From assembly GCF_007096355.1 (NCBI RefSeq), contig NZ_VKDF01000017.1, positions 1 to 64,000 of the forward strand: a DNA stretch of 64,000 bases, given 5' to 3'. Below, one piece after another: positions 52,199-61,103 of this stretch. The position numbers and the translations under genes are program-made. The notes under the pieces were generated by a model. That model was not told the DNA's origin. It saw only the letters and a program-made list of their open reading frames with translations, and searched no databases. Positions within the stretch are counted from its first letter, which is position 1. Each line of letters opens with the position of its first letter. Source of the DNA: Paracoccus sp. M683. Lineage in GTDB: Bacteria > Pseudomonadota > Alphaproteobacteria > Rhodobacterales > Rhodobacteraceae.

Positions 52199-53045
52199 TT
52201 CTTCCATCTCCTCGTGCGCGTTTCTCGAACATATCAGGGTTTATCATGTCACGGGCATCGTGACCCATGTGCAAGGTTTCCCCGCCGTCTACATAGATGT
52301 CTTCGCCGGTCATGAAATTCCCCAATCTGGATGCGAGGAAAATGATCGTCCCGGCGATGTCCTCCGCCGCGCCCATCCGGTTCAGGACCGAGCGGTTAAG
52401 CTCCTTCCAGCGTTCCGGCGGAATAGGATAGCGGCCAAGCGCCTCTGTCTTGATCGTTCCCGGCGCGACGCAGTTCAGCCGGATCCCGTATTCGCCCCAT
52501 TCGGCGGCCAACGTTTTCATCATGCCCGTCACGCCCGCGCGGGCGGCGACGGTATGGGTGAAACCGGTGAGCGCGGTGCGCGCTGAAATGGCGGTGACAA
52601 AGACGATGGAGCCGCCGTTCTCGTACATGAAATGATCGGCCACGGCGCGTGTCATCTGCCACGATCCGATCAGGTTGTTGCGGATCACGGCCTCGAAGCC
52701 CTTGTTGGTGATGTCGCGCGCGGCAGCTATATACTGGCCGCCCGCGTTGTTCACCAGAACATCAAGCCGCCCGTAATGGTCCTTGATGCGCTCCATCGCT
52801 ATTTCGATACTATTCGCGTCACGGGTGTCGCCGGGCACGACAAGGGCCTCGCCACCCGCCGCGCGGATCATCTCGGCGGTCTCCTGCAGCGGCTCTTCGC
52901 GGCGCGCGAACAGTGCCAGCCTGGCCCCGCAGGAAGCCATTTCCAGGGCCGTGGCCCGGCCCATCCCCGAGCCGGATCCGGTGACCAGAGCCACCTGGCC
53001 CGCCATGAGATCCGGCGCGTAACGCCGTGCTTCTTCTTCGCTCAT
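52191..53045 (-). CDS. SDR family oxidoreductase, 2,4-dienoyl-CoA reductase-like
   Basis: This 284-residue SDR has TGSGSGMGRATAL, NNAGGQYIAAARD and HTVAARAGVTGMMKTLAAEW, i.e. the DECR-like branch in which the normal YxxxK block is not seen. It is a paralogue of the SDR at 2718 although only moderately similar. Citronellol-degradation (Atu) clusters also contain SDRs of this type. It sits between an isovaleryl-type dehydrogenase and a hydratase, so it may reduce or isomerise a double bond before hydration. Confidence 0.78.
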   Translation of the reverse strand: MSEEEARRYAPDLMAGQVALVTGSGSGMGRATALEMASCGARLALFARREEPLQETAEMIRAAGGEALVVPGDTRDANSIEIAMERIKDHYGRLDVLVNNAGGQYIAAARDITNKGFEAVIRNNLIGSWQMTRAVADHFMYENGGSIVFVTAISARTALTGFTHTVAARAGVTGMMKTLAAEWGEYGIRLNCVAPGTIKTEALGRYPIPPERWKELNRSVLNRMGAAEDIAGTIIFLASRLGNFMTGEDIYVDGGETLHMGHDARDMINPDMFEKRARGDGRNE

Positions 53046-53056
53046 GTTCTGCCCCC

Positions 53057-54256
53057 TCAGTTTTTCAGCAGTTCGCCGGCGATGATCAGCTTGCGCACCT
53101 CCTGGGTGCCCGCGCCGACCTCCAGCACACGTCCGGTGCGGTAGAGGCGGTTCACTTCGGTATCACGCATGTAGCCCGAACCCCCGTGGATCTGCACCGC
53201 CTTGTCCAGCACGAAGGACGTCGCCGCGGCGGTCTTGAAGATCGCCGCAGCGGTCAGCTTGTGGATCTCGCCGCGTCCGCCTTCGCCCTCTTCCAGCCCC
53301 TCGCACATGGCGACCGTCTTCAGCGACAGGCTGCGCGCCGCCTCGATCTGGGTATACATGTCGGCCAGCATCGCCTGCACCATCTGGAAACTGGCGATCG
53401 GCTTGCCGAACTGCTGCCGCGTCTTGGCGTAATCGATGGAAATATCCAGCGCCCGCTGCGCAATCCCCAGGGCATTGAAGCAGACGATGGCGCGCTCCAG
53501 GTCCAGCCCCGACATTGTCACCGCAACGCCGCCGTCCAGCTTGCCAACCATGTTCTTCGCAGGCACCCGGCAATCCTCGAACACCAGCTCGCCAGTGGGC
53601 GAGCCGCGAAAACCCATCTTGTTGAGCTTCTGCGCCACCTTGAAGCCGGGCGTGTCGGTTTCGACGATGAAGGCGGAAATGCCCTTGGCGCCCTTTTCGG
53701 GCGAGGTCTTGGCATAGACCAGCACCAAGTCGGCAATCGGTCCGTTGGTGATGTATATCTTGGTGCCGTTCAGGATATAGTCATCGCCATCCTTCTTCGC
53801 CGTGGTCCTCATCGAGCCGAGCGCGTCCGACCCGGCGCCCGGTTCGGTCAGGCCCAGCGCACCCACCAGGGTGCCGTTGCACAGGCCGGGCAGATACTTG
53901 CGGCGCAGATCGTCATTGGCGTTTCGGTAGATGTTGTTGACGCACAGGTTGTCATGCGCGACATGGGTCAACCCGATGGCCGCCGAGGCGCGCGACAGCT
54001 GTTCGGTGATGATGCAGGCCGAGGTGAAGTCGAGCCCCGCGCCGCCGAATTCCGGCGGAACGTTGAGGCCGAGATAGCCCATTTCGCCCAGCTTGGGAAA
54101 GACCGAAGGCGGCAGGTCGTCGGTGTCGTCCATCTCCGCGTTCAGGTGGTGGAACTCGGAAAAGAAGAACTTTCCGGCCTGATCGGCCAATGCCTGCTGT
54201 TCGTCTGTCATGAAATGTGTCGGAAGATTGATGTCGTTGCGCAGTTGCTTATTCAT
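53057..54256 (-). CDS. Isovaleryl-CoA-dehydrogenase-type acyl-CoA dehydrogenase
   Basis: This 399-residue dehydrogenase has all marks of the isovaleryl/citronellyl-type branch: TEPGAGSDALGSM, MSGLDLERAIV with the catalytic Glu in the helix, and LEVGAGTQEVRK where others have YEGT. Such enzymes oxidise acyl-CoAs branched at C3. It shares most of its sequence pattern with the next gene, 15 bases upstream, and the pair looks like an old duplication. Both lie beside the AtuA/carboxylase unit, matching an oxidise-then-carboxylate scheme for 3-methyl-branched acyl-CoA. Confidence 0.87.
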   Translation of the reverse strand: MNKQLRNDINLPTHFMTDEQQALADQAGKFFFSEFHHLNAEMDDTDDLPPSVFPKLGEMGYLGLNVPPEFGGAGLDFTSACIITEQLSRASAAIGLTHVAHDNLCVNNIYRNANDDLRRKYLPGLCNGTLVGALGLTEPGAGSDALGSMRTTAKKDGDDYILNGTKIYITNGPIADLVLVYAKTSPEKGAKGISAFIVETDTPGFKVAQKLNKMGFRGSPTGELVFEDCRVPAKNMVGKLDGGVAVTMSGLDLERAIVCFNALGIAQRALDISIDYAKTRQQFGKPIASFQMVQAMLADMYTQIEAARSLSLKTVAMCEGLEEGEGGRGEIHKLTAAAIFKTAAATSFVLDKAVQIHGGSGYMRDTEVNRLYRTGRVLEVGAGTQEVRKLIIAGELLKN

Positions 54257-54270
54257 GGTCTCGTCCCCCC

Positions 54271-55485
54271 TCAGGCGCGCAAAAGTTCTTCGGCGATGAT
54301 GATCTTGCGCACTTCGCTGGTGCCCGCGCCGATCTCCAGCAGCTTGTTGGCGCGGAACAGCCGGTTGATCTCGGTGTCCTGCATGTAGCCCGAGCCGCCG
54401 TGGATGTGGCAGGCTTCGGTGACGGCCTTGTTGAAGGCCTCTCCCGCGTAAAGGCAGGCGGCCGCGGTCAGCTTGTGGATCTCACCGCGACCCCCTGCAC
54501 CCTTCGGCAAGCCGACACAGGCCGCCAAGGCCCGATAACTGAAGGCCCGAGCGGTTTCGACCTCGGTGTAGATCTCTGCCAGTTTCGACTGCATCATCTG
54601 GAAACTGGCGATCGGCTTGCCGAACTGTTCGCGCATCTTCGCGTATTCCAGACCCAGTTCAAGCGCGCGTTCGGCCATGCCGACGCAGACCGAAGCGACC
54701 ATCGCTCGTTCTAGATCAAGCCCGCTCATCACCACTGCAACGCCGGAGTTTTCGACCCCCAGCATGGCCGAGGCCGGAACGCGACAGTCCTCGAATACCA
54801 GCTCGCCTGTAGGCGAGCCGCGAAAGCCCATCTTGTCCAGTTTCTGCGCCACTTTGAAGCCGGGATTGTCGGTTTCGATGATGAAGGCGGAAATGCCCTT
54901 GGCGCCTTTGGATTTGTCGGTCTTGGCATAGAGCAGGATCACATCGGCAATCGGTCCGTTGGTGATGTAGATTTTCGAGCCGTTGATGACATAGTCGTCG
55001 CCATCACGACGAGCGGTGGTGGCCATGGAGCCAAGCGCATCGGATCCCGCGCCGGGCTCGGTCAGCCCTAGCCCCCCGACCAGGTCACCCGAACACAACC
55101 CCGGCACATATTTTTTCACCTGCGCTTCGGAGCCGTTGCGCAGCAGGTTGTTCAGACACAGGTTGTCATGCGCGCCATGCGACAGGCCGACGGCGGGGTT
55201 CCACTTCGAAATCACCTCCGACACCAGCGCCTGGGTAAACTCGTTCTGGCCCGATCCGCCCAAAGCCTCCGGGGCCGTGATTCCCAGAAGGCCAAGTTCG
55301 CCCATCTGCTTGAAAAGATCGTCAGGCCACCAATCTTCTTGGTCCATGCGTGCCTGTAGCGGGTGAAGAACCTCGCGGGACACCCGCGCCACGTGATCGA
55401 CGATCTGGCGCTGCTCATCGGTCAGCGAATAATTTGCCCTGATGGCCGCCAGATCAGCCGCGATAGCCTCACTCTGAGTTGTCAT
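54271..55485 (-). CDS. Isovaleryl-CoA-dehydrogenase-type acyl-CoA dehydrogenase
   Basis: This 404-residue enzyme is the first gene leftwards from operator O7. TEPGAGSDALGSM, MSGLDLERAMV with the base Glu, and LEIGAGTSEVRK put it in the same branch as the neighbour at 53057. The ATG at 55485 follows GGGAGG by 8 bases; an ATG inside that region is out of frame and stops after three codons. Two paralogues suggest two successive branched intermediates of different length. Confidence 0.87.
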   Translation of the reverse strand: MTTQSEAIAADLAAIRANYSLTDEQRQIVDHVARVSREVLHPLQARMDQEDWWPDDLFKQMGELGLLGITAPEALGGSGQNEFTQALVSEVISKWNPAVGLSHGAHDNLCLNNLLRNGSEAQVKKYVPGLCSGDLVGGLGLTEPGAGSDALGSMATTARRDGDDYVINGSKIYITNGPIADVILLYAKTDKSKGAKGISAFIIETDNPGFKVAQKLDKMGFRGSPTGELVFEDCRVPASAMLGVENSGVAVVMSGLDLERAMVASVCVGMAERALELGLEYAKMREQFGKPIASFQMMQSKLAEIYTEVETARAFSYRALAACVGLPKGAGGRGEIHKLTAAACLYAGEAFNKAVTEACHIHGGSGYMQDTEINRLFRANKLLEIGAGTSEVRKIIIAEELLRA

Positions 55486-55530
55486 TTCTTCATCCTCCCA
55501 AAAGTAGCTATCTGCAGTGTTGACCAAAAT

Positions 55531-55546
55531 CAAACATATGTTAGAA
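55531..55546. promoter_or_regulatory. Operator O7, TetR-type palindrome between divergent units
   Basis: TCAAACA-TA-TGTTAGA, one mismatch in the left arm. Twenty-two bases around it (55527-55548) are identical to those around operator O8 (61915-61936), suggesting duplication or strong constraint. It separates the dehydrogenase unit (leftwards) from the AtuA unit (rightwards). Confidence 0.78.
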
Positions 55547-55586
55547 AATATTTCAAGGCCGCTGATCAAGTGGGAGGAAAACGCAC

Positions 55587-57401
55587 ATGTCGGATCGAAA
55601 ACTGCGCATCGGATGCGCATCGGGATTCTGGGGCGATACGCCTGAAGCGATCGGTCAACTGGTCTCCAAAGGCGAGATCGACTATCTGGTGTTCGACTAT
55701 CTGGCCGAAGTGACGATGTCGCTGATGGCGCGAGCCCGCGCCAAGTCGCCCGATGCGGGTTATGCGCCGGATTTCGTTACGGCGCTGGCGCCCTGGTTGC
55801 CGGAAATCAAGGCCAAGGGGATCAAGGTCGTTGCCAACGCCGGGGGTGTGAACCCGCGTGGCTGCCGCGATACGCTGGCTAAAGTCGCCGCCGAGGCCGG
55901 GATAGATGTGTCCATCGGTGTTGTGCTGGGCGATGATTTGTCGGCGCGGGCCGACGATATCCGCGCCGGTGGTCAGACGGAGATGTTCTCGGGCGTCGCG
56001 TTTCCCGACGATATCTGGAGCATGAACGCCTATCTGGGCGCCCGCCCAATCGCGGCGGCGCTGGATGCCGGGGCCGACATCGTGATCACCGGGCGCTGCG
56101 CCGACAGCGCGGTGGCGCTTGGGCCCCTGATGCATGAATTCGGCTGGGGCGACGATGATTGGGACAAGCTCAGCCAGGGATCGTTGGCGGGCCATTTGAT
56201 CGAGTGCGGCCCCCAAGGGACCGGCGGCAATTTCACGGACTGGCAGGACGTTTCGGGCTGGGACGACATGGGGATGCCCATTGTCGAGGTCTCCGAAGAC
56301 GGCAGTTTTGTCATGACCAAAACACCAGACACGGGCGGGCTGGTCGTGCCCGGGTCGGTCGGAGAGCAGATGCTCTATGAAATCGGCGATCCGCGCGCTT
56401 ACCTTCTGCCCGACGTGATCTGCGACTGGTCGCAGGTCACGCTGGACCAGGTCGGGACGGATCGGGTGTTGGTCAAAGGCGGCAAGGGTCTCGGGCGTAC
56501 CGGAAGCTACAAGGTGTCGGCGACCCATGCCGATGGCTGGCGCGCTGTTTCCACCCTGACACTAGCCGCGATTGACGCACCCGCCAAGGCCGAACGCGTG
56601 GCCGAGGCGATCCTGACCCGCTGCCGCCGGATTCTCCGCAACCGCAACCTGGGCGATTTCCGGCAGGTCAACGTCGAAGTGTTGGGCGCCGAGGCCGCCT
56701 ATGGCGCGAACGCCCGCGCCCAGACGCGCGAAGTTGTGCTCAAGATCGGCGCGATCCATGACGACCGCGCCGCGCTCAACATCTTCGCTGGCGAGATCGC
56801 ACCGATGGCCATCTCGACCGCGCAGGGGCTGACCGGGTTCTTTGCCGGGCGGCCCAAGGTGCAGCCGGTGGTGCGGCTGTTCTCGTTCCTGCAGGACAAG
56901 GCCGACACCCCCGTCGCAGTCGAGGTCGACGGCAGCGATGTGCCCTTCACCGTGGCCACCAAGCCAGTCCATCTTGATCCGCCTGCCGCACCGCCTGCAG
57001 ATAGCCGCGAGCCCGGTCCGGACGCGGTCAAGGTGCGCCTCGTCGATCTGGCCTGGGGACGGTCGGGCGACAAGGGGGATGTCGCCAATATCGGTATCCT
57101 GGCGCGCAAGCCAGACTACCTGCCTTTTATCCGGTCGGCTCTCAGCGAAGAGGTGGTAAAAGACTATTTCTCCCATGTCTGCGAAGGCAAGGTCGAGCGA
57201 TTCGACCTGCCGGGAAGCCATTCGCTGAATTTCCTCCTGCATGAATCGCTGGGCGGGGGCGGCATCGCCTCGGTCCGCATCGATCCGCAAGGCAAGGGGT
57301 TTGCCCAGATGCTGCTGGATATCGAAATTCCCGTGCCGGCCGACCTGGCCGCGCGCGACGGGCTGAACACCCCGGACCCGAACAAGAGGGTAATACCATG
57401 A
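55587..57401 (+). CDS. AtuA family protein (DUF1446), acyclic terpene utilisation-like
   Basis: This 604-residue protein has the DUF1446 domain (opening RIGCASGFWGDTPEAI, then VANAGGVNPRGC and VITGRCADSAVALGPL) and, after a proline-rich linker near residue 470, the C-terminal AtuA-like alpha/beta domain (DLAWGRSGDKGDVANIG). AtuA is essential for citronellol growth in Pseudomonas but its biochemical role is unproven; it is regularly found next to geranyl-type carboxylases, as here. GGGAGG precedes the ATG. The stop overlaps the biotin carboxylase start (ATGA), which points to joint function with the carboxylase. Confidence 0.87.
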   Translation: MSDRKLRIGCASGFWGDTPEAIGQLVSKGEIDYLVFDYLAEVTMSLMARARAKSPDAGYAPDFVTALAPWLPEIKAKGIKVVANAGGVNPRGCRDTLAKVAAEAGIDVSIGVVLGDDLSARADDIRAGGQTEMFSGVAFPDDIWSMNAYLGARPIAAALDAGADIVITGRCADSAVALGPLMHEFGWGDDDWDKLSQGSLAGHLIECGPQGTGGNFTDWQDVSGWDDMGMPIVEVSEDGSFVMTKTPDTGGLVVPGSVGEQMLYEIGDPRAYLLPDVICDWSQVTLDQVGTDRVLVKGGKGLGRTGSYKVSATHADGWRAVSTLTLAAIDAPAKAERVAEAILTRCRRILRNRNLGDFRQVNVEVLGAEAAYGANARAQTREVVLKIGAIHDDRAALNIFAGEIAPMAISTAQGLTGFFAGRPKVQPVVRLFSFLQDKADTPVAVEVDGSDVPFTVATKPVHLDPPAAPPADSREPGPDAVKVRLVDLAWGRSGDKGDVANIGILARKPDYLPFIRSALSEEVVKDYFSHVCEGKVERFDLPGSHSLNFLLHESLGGGGIASVRIDPQGKGFAQMLLDIEIPVPADLAARDGLNTPDPNKRVIP

Positions 57402-58867
57402 CTATTTCAAAACTCCTGGTCGCCAATCGGGGTGAAATCGCGGCGCGCGTGTTGCGCACCGCCAAGGCCCGCGGCCTTGCAACGGCCGTGTTGCGCCACG
57501 TCGCCGAACAAGAGGGGCCGGCCCATCTGATCGCGGATGAGGTTGTGATGATCGACGGCCCAACGCCTGTAGCGGCTTATCTCGATATTTCGCAGATCGT
57601 TGCGGCCGCAAGAAAGATCGGAGCTAATGCGGTGCATCCCGGCTACGGCTTTCTGTCGGAGAATGCCGGTTTCGTCGCGGCGCTGGAAGAGGCCGGTGTG
57701 ACATTTGTCGGCCCGACCTCCGAGGTCATCGACCTAATGGGCGACAAGGTCCGCGCGCGCGCCTTTGTCGAGGCGCGCGGCTTTCCCATCGCCCCCTCGG
57801 CGATCGAGGATGACGACCCCACGACATTCGTCGAACGCGCCCGCACCCTGGGCTATCCGCTTCTCATCAAACCCTCGGCGGGCGGCGGCGGTAAGGGGAT
57901 GCGCATCGTGCGCGAGGACAGCACGTTGAAAACCGAGATCGAAACCGCCCGCCGCGAAGGCCAGCGGTACTTCGGCGACGGTCGTCTGTTCGTCGAACGC
58001 TATATCGAGCGCCCGCGCCATATCGAGGTGCAGGTGATGGGCGACGGACAGGGCAACGTGGTGCATTTCTGGGAGCGGGAATGCTCGATCCAGCGCCGGT
58101 TCCAGAAGATCATCGAGGAAACGCCCTCGCCCGCGCTCTCGCCCGAGCAACGTCTGGAAATCTGCGAAACCGCCGCCGGAATTGCGCGCGCCGTCAACTA
58201 TCGGGGTGCCGGAACCGTCGAGTTCATCTATGCGCAGGACGGGGCCTTCTACTTTCTCGAAATGAACACCCGCCTTCAGGTCGAACATCCGGTGACCGAG
58301 ATGGTGACGGGCTTCGATCTGGTCGCCGAACAGTTGCGCATCGCGGCGGGCGAGGGGCTGAGCGCGGCGCAGTCGGATATTCGGCAGACCGGCCATTCGA
58401 TCGAGCTGCGCATCTGTGCCGAGGACGCGACGGCCGATTTCCGGCCCGCGATTGGGGATATCCTGCTGCTGGACGAACCCCAAGGCGAGGGCGTCCGGGT
58501 AGACAGCGGCATTCTGGACGGCGGCAAGGTCACGACCGATTTCGACCCGATGCTGTCCAAACTGATCGTGCATGGGGCAGATCGCGCACAGGCCATCGCC
58601 CGTGCGCGGAACGCCGTGCAGAATTACGTCATCCTCGGGGTGACGACCAACACCGGCTATCTGGACGCGATCCTTGCACATCCCGATTTTGCGTCGGGCG
58701 ATGTTTCAACCGGGTTTCTAGCCGAACAGGCGGATGTGCTGACCGCGCCGGGCGAGGATGTATCCACCCTGCTTATGGCGGCGGCGGCCCTGTCTGATCA
58801 ACGTCTGGTGACCGACGTGATGCAGATACCCGAAATGCACCGCAAGATGGGCGGGTGGAGAAACTGA
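57398..58867 (+). CDS. Biotin carboxylase subunit of a three-part acyl-CoA carboxylase
   Basis: This 489-residue protein is the biotin carboxylase alone: VHPGYGFLSENAGFV, ATP loop SAGGGGKGMR, HIEVQVMGDGQGNVVHFWERE, and EMNTRLQVEHPVTEMVTG. There is no carrier domain; that is the next gene. It is shorter than the fused alpha subunit at 32326 (669 residues). The split could be ancestral or secondary. It catalyses ATP-dependent carboxylation of the biotin on the 58867 product. Confidence 0.87.
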   Translation: MTISKLLVANRGEIAARVLRTAKARGLATAVLRHVAEQEGPAHLIADEVVMIDGPTPVAAYLDISQIVAAARKIGANAVHPGYGFLSENAGFVAALEEAGVTFVGPTSEVIDLMGDKVRARAFVEARGFPIAPSAIEDDDPTTFVERARTLGYPLLIKPSAGGGGKGMRIVREDSTLKTEIETARREGQRYFGDGRLFVERYIERPRHIEVQVMGDGQGNVVHFWERECSIQRRFQKIIEETPSPALSPEQRLEICETAAGIARAVNYRGAGTVEFIYAQDGAFYFLEMNTRLQVEHPVTEMVTGFDLVAEQLRIAAGEGLSAAQSDIRQTGHSIELRICAEDATADFRPAIGDILLLDEPQGEGVRVDSGILDGGKVTTDFDPMLSKLIVHGADRAQAIARARNAVQNYVILGVTTNTGYLDAILAHPDFASGDVSTGFLAEQADVLTAPGEDVSTLLMAAAALSDQRLVTDVMQIPEMHRKMGGWRN

Positions 58868-59370
58868 TGCGCAGAATATTCATGATCGCCGGCCATGAGG
58901 CCGAATGCTGGCTAACCCATGATGGCAGCCGCTTTGTCCTGAACATGCCAGATGGCGCAGTTCCCTGCCAACTGGACCCGACCGGGGCGCCGGGCGCACA
59001 TGTGCTGCGGACCGGGGGGCGGGCGCATGAGTTGCGGCTGGCGGTCGGGTCGGAATCTACCTTCATACATTTGAACGGGCGCACCTTCGAGGTTGGGAGG
59101 GTCGATCCCGACGACCGGCTTGCCGGCAGGGAGGGCGCTGCAGGGGGTGATCGACTGTTGGCACCGATGCCGGGGGTCGTCGTTTCGGTGGCGGTTAAGC
59201 CCGGAGACACCGTTACAGAAGGCCAGCCGCTTCTGGTCATCGAAAGCATGAAGCTTGAAACCACCCTGACCGCGCCGCGCGACGGTGTGGTTGCCGAAAT
59301 GTCTTTTACCGCGGGTGACAGTTTCGGCCTGAAGGCCGTCCTTGCCCAACTGACCCCGCAGGAGGACTGA
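58867..59370 (+). CDS. Biotin carboxyl carrier protein
   Basis: This 167-residue protein combines an N-terminal BT-like or beta-rich part with a C-terminal biotinyl domain; Lys129 in VIESMKLE is the biotin attachment site. It corresponds to the C-terminal third of the fused alpha subunit at 32326. TGATG overlap with the biotin carboxylase gene sets the start. It shuttles carboxyl groups to the carboxyltransferase encoded 2 bases further on. Confidence 0.85.
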   Translation: MRRIFMIAGHEAECWLTHDGSRFVLNMPDGAVPCQLDPTGAPGAHVLRTGGRAHELRLAVGSESTFIHLNGRTFEVGRVDPDDRLAGREGAAGGDRLLAPMPGVVVSVAVKPGDTVTEGQPLLVIESMKLETTLTAPRDGVVAEMSFTAGDSFGLKAVLAQLTPQED

Positions 59371-59372
59371 CA

Positions 59373-60980
59373 ATGCGCCGGATCGAAAGCCATATCGACA
59401 CCAATGCCGCCGACTACAAGGCCAATTTCGCCGCCATGTCCGAACGGCTGAAGGAGTTTCACGCCCGCCAGCATGCGGCGCGTTTCGAGCGGCCCCAACG
59501 GGACATCGACCGCTTGGCACGCCAGAACAAACTGGGCGTGCGCGAGCGGTTGAAGCTGCTGCTCGATCCGGGCACGCCGTTCCTTGAATTCTCGACGCTG
59601 GCCGCCTGCCGCGAATATGATGGCGCCGTGCCCGGTGCCGCCGTGGTGACCGGCATCGGCATCGTGCAGGGCCGCGAGGTGGCCATCCACGCCAACGATG
59701 CGAGCGTCAAGGGCGGGGCGTGGTATCCGCATACCGTTAAAAAGATCGTGCGGCTTCTGGATGTCGCATTGGAAAACCGTTTGCCGGTCGTCCATATCTG
59801 CGATAGCGCCGGGGGCTTCCTGCCGCTGCAACACGGCGTGTTTCCCGACCGCTATCTGGGCGGCCGGGTGTTTCGCAACCAGGTCAAGCTGAGCCAGGCC
59901 AATCTCCCGCAGATTGCCATCGTTGGCGGGCATTGCACCGCGGGCGGCGCCTATGTGCCGACGCTGAGCGATTACAACATCATCATCGAGGGCACCGGGG
60001 CGATCTTTCTGGGCGGTCCGCCACTGGTCAAGGCGGCCACCGGCGAAGAGGTCGGCGTGCAGGAGCTTGGCGGCGCGGTGATGCACACCTCTGTCTCGGG
60101 GACGGGAGATTATCGCGCCGCCACAGAACAGCACGCCTTTGCACTGGCGCGCGAGATTGTCAGTCAGTGGAAGCGTATGCCAAAAACCATCATCGAAACG
60201 GCGGCGCATGAGGAGCCCTATTACGATCCCAAGGAACTTTACGGGATCATCCCCAAGGACCGGAAGACCCAGTTCGACATGCGCGAGGTTCTTGCCCGAA
60301 TCGTGGACGGTTCGCGGTTTCACGAATACCAGCCGGATTACGGAACCACGATGATTTGCGGTTTTGCCCATATCTGGGGTTTCAAGGTGGGGATCCTCGC
60401 CAATAACGGGGTGCTGTTCAACGACAGCTCGCTGAAGGCCGCGCATTTCATGCAGCTATGCAACCAGAACCGTACGCCGCTGGTGTTCTTCCAGAACATC
60501 ACCGGCTACATGGTCGGCCGCGAATACGAGGAACGCGGCATCGCCAAGGACGGCGCCAAGATGCTGATGGCGCAGGGCGGCTCGGTCGTGCCCAAGTTCA
60601 CCGTGATTGCCAATGCGTCCTACGGGGCCGGCAATTACGGCATGTGCGGGCGGGCCTGGGATGCGCGCACGCTGTTCATGTGGCCGCAGGCGGAAATCGG
60701 CGTGATGGGGGCGGATCAGGCCGCCAACACCATGGCCGACGTCAAGATCCGGCAGCTTGAACGCGAAGGCAAGCAACTGACCGAAGTGGAAATCGCCGCG
60801 ATCCGCGACCCGGTGCTGGAGAAGTTCCGGCGCGATGTCGAGGCCTATACCTCGACCTCGGAATTGTGGGATGACGGCATTCTCGACCCGGCGGACACGC
60901 GCAACGCGCTCGGTATGTCGATCTCTGCTGCGCTGAACGCGCCGATCGACGATCCGCATTACGGGATATTCCGGCTGTGA
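59373..60980 (+). CDS. Acyl-CoA carboxylase beta subunit (carboxyltransferase)
   Basis: This 535-residue carboxyltransferase is of the methylcrotonyl/geranyl-CoA carboxylase kind: CDSAGGFLPLQ, HCTAGGAYVPTL, ANASYGAGNYGMCGRAWD and MWPQAEIGVMG. Compared with the paralogue at 34346 the substrate-side segments differ (SAGGFLPLQHGV against SGGAFLPEQASI), so another acyl-CoA is likely. It is the last gene of the AtuA unit. GGAGG precedes the ATG. Confidence 0.87.
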   Translation: MRRIESHIDTNAADYKANFAAMSERLKEFHARQHAARFERPQRDIDRLARQNKLGVRERLKLLLDPGTPFLEFSTLAACREYDGAVPGAAVVTGIGIVQGREVAIHANDASVKGGAWYPHTVKKIVRLLDVALENRLPVVHICDSAGGFLPLQHGVFPDRYLGGRVFRNQVKLSQANLPQIAIVGGHCTAGGAYVPTLSDYNIIIEGTGAIFLGGPPLVKAATGEEVGVQELGGAVMHTSVSGTGDYRAATEQHAFALAREIVSQWKRMPKTIIETAAHEEPYYDPKELYGIIPKDRKTQFDMREVLARIVDGSRFHEYQPDYGTTMICGFAHIWGFKVGILANNGVLFNDSSLKAAHFMQLCNQNRTPLVFFQNITGYMVGREYEERGIAKDGAKMLMAQGGSVVPKFTVIANASYGAGNYGMCGRAWDARTLFMWPQAEIGVMGADQAANTMADVKIRQLEREGKQLTEVEIAAIRDPVLEKFRRDVEAYTSTSELWDDGILDPADTRNALGMSISAALNAPIDDPHYGIFRL

Positions 60981-61071
60981 CGGCTTGAAGGGCAGGGCGG
61001 CACACTGGATTACGGAGTTGCCGTCCCGCGTCAAGGCGATGCCAACGGGGGCTTTTGAGGCTCGCGGGAAG

Positions 61072-61103
61072 CCTGACCTGTCCGGTTTGCCGGATATGTC
61101 AGG
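61072..61103. terminator. Possible bidirectional terminator hairpin between convergent genes
   Basis: CCTGACCTGTCCGG at 61072-61085 pairs at 12 of 14 positions with CCGGATATGTCAGG at 61090-61103 around a 4-base loop. It lies between the carboxyltransferase gene and the end of the hexapeptide-repeat gene (overlapping its last codons). There is no T run on either side, so termination is uncertain. Confidence 0.35.

Noticed and set aside
53027..54388. Long plus-strand open frame opposite the isovaleryl-type dehydrogenase
   Set aside because: Shadow frame of low-complexity His/Arg-rich sequence without a ribosome-binding site.
58773..60446. Long minus-strand open frame opposite the carboxyltransferase
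   Set aside because: Shadow of the real carboxylase genes; no recognisable motif.
55587..60980. Complete citronellol (atu) cluster
   Set aside because: AtuA and a geranyl-type carboxylase are present, but the full set and gene order of the Pseudomonas atu cluster, including an alcohol/aldehyde oxidation step, is not seen.
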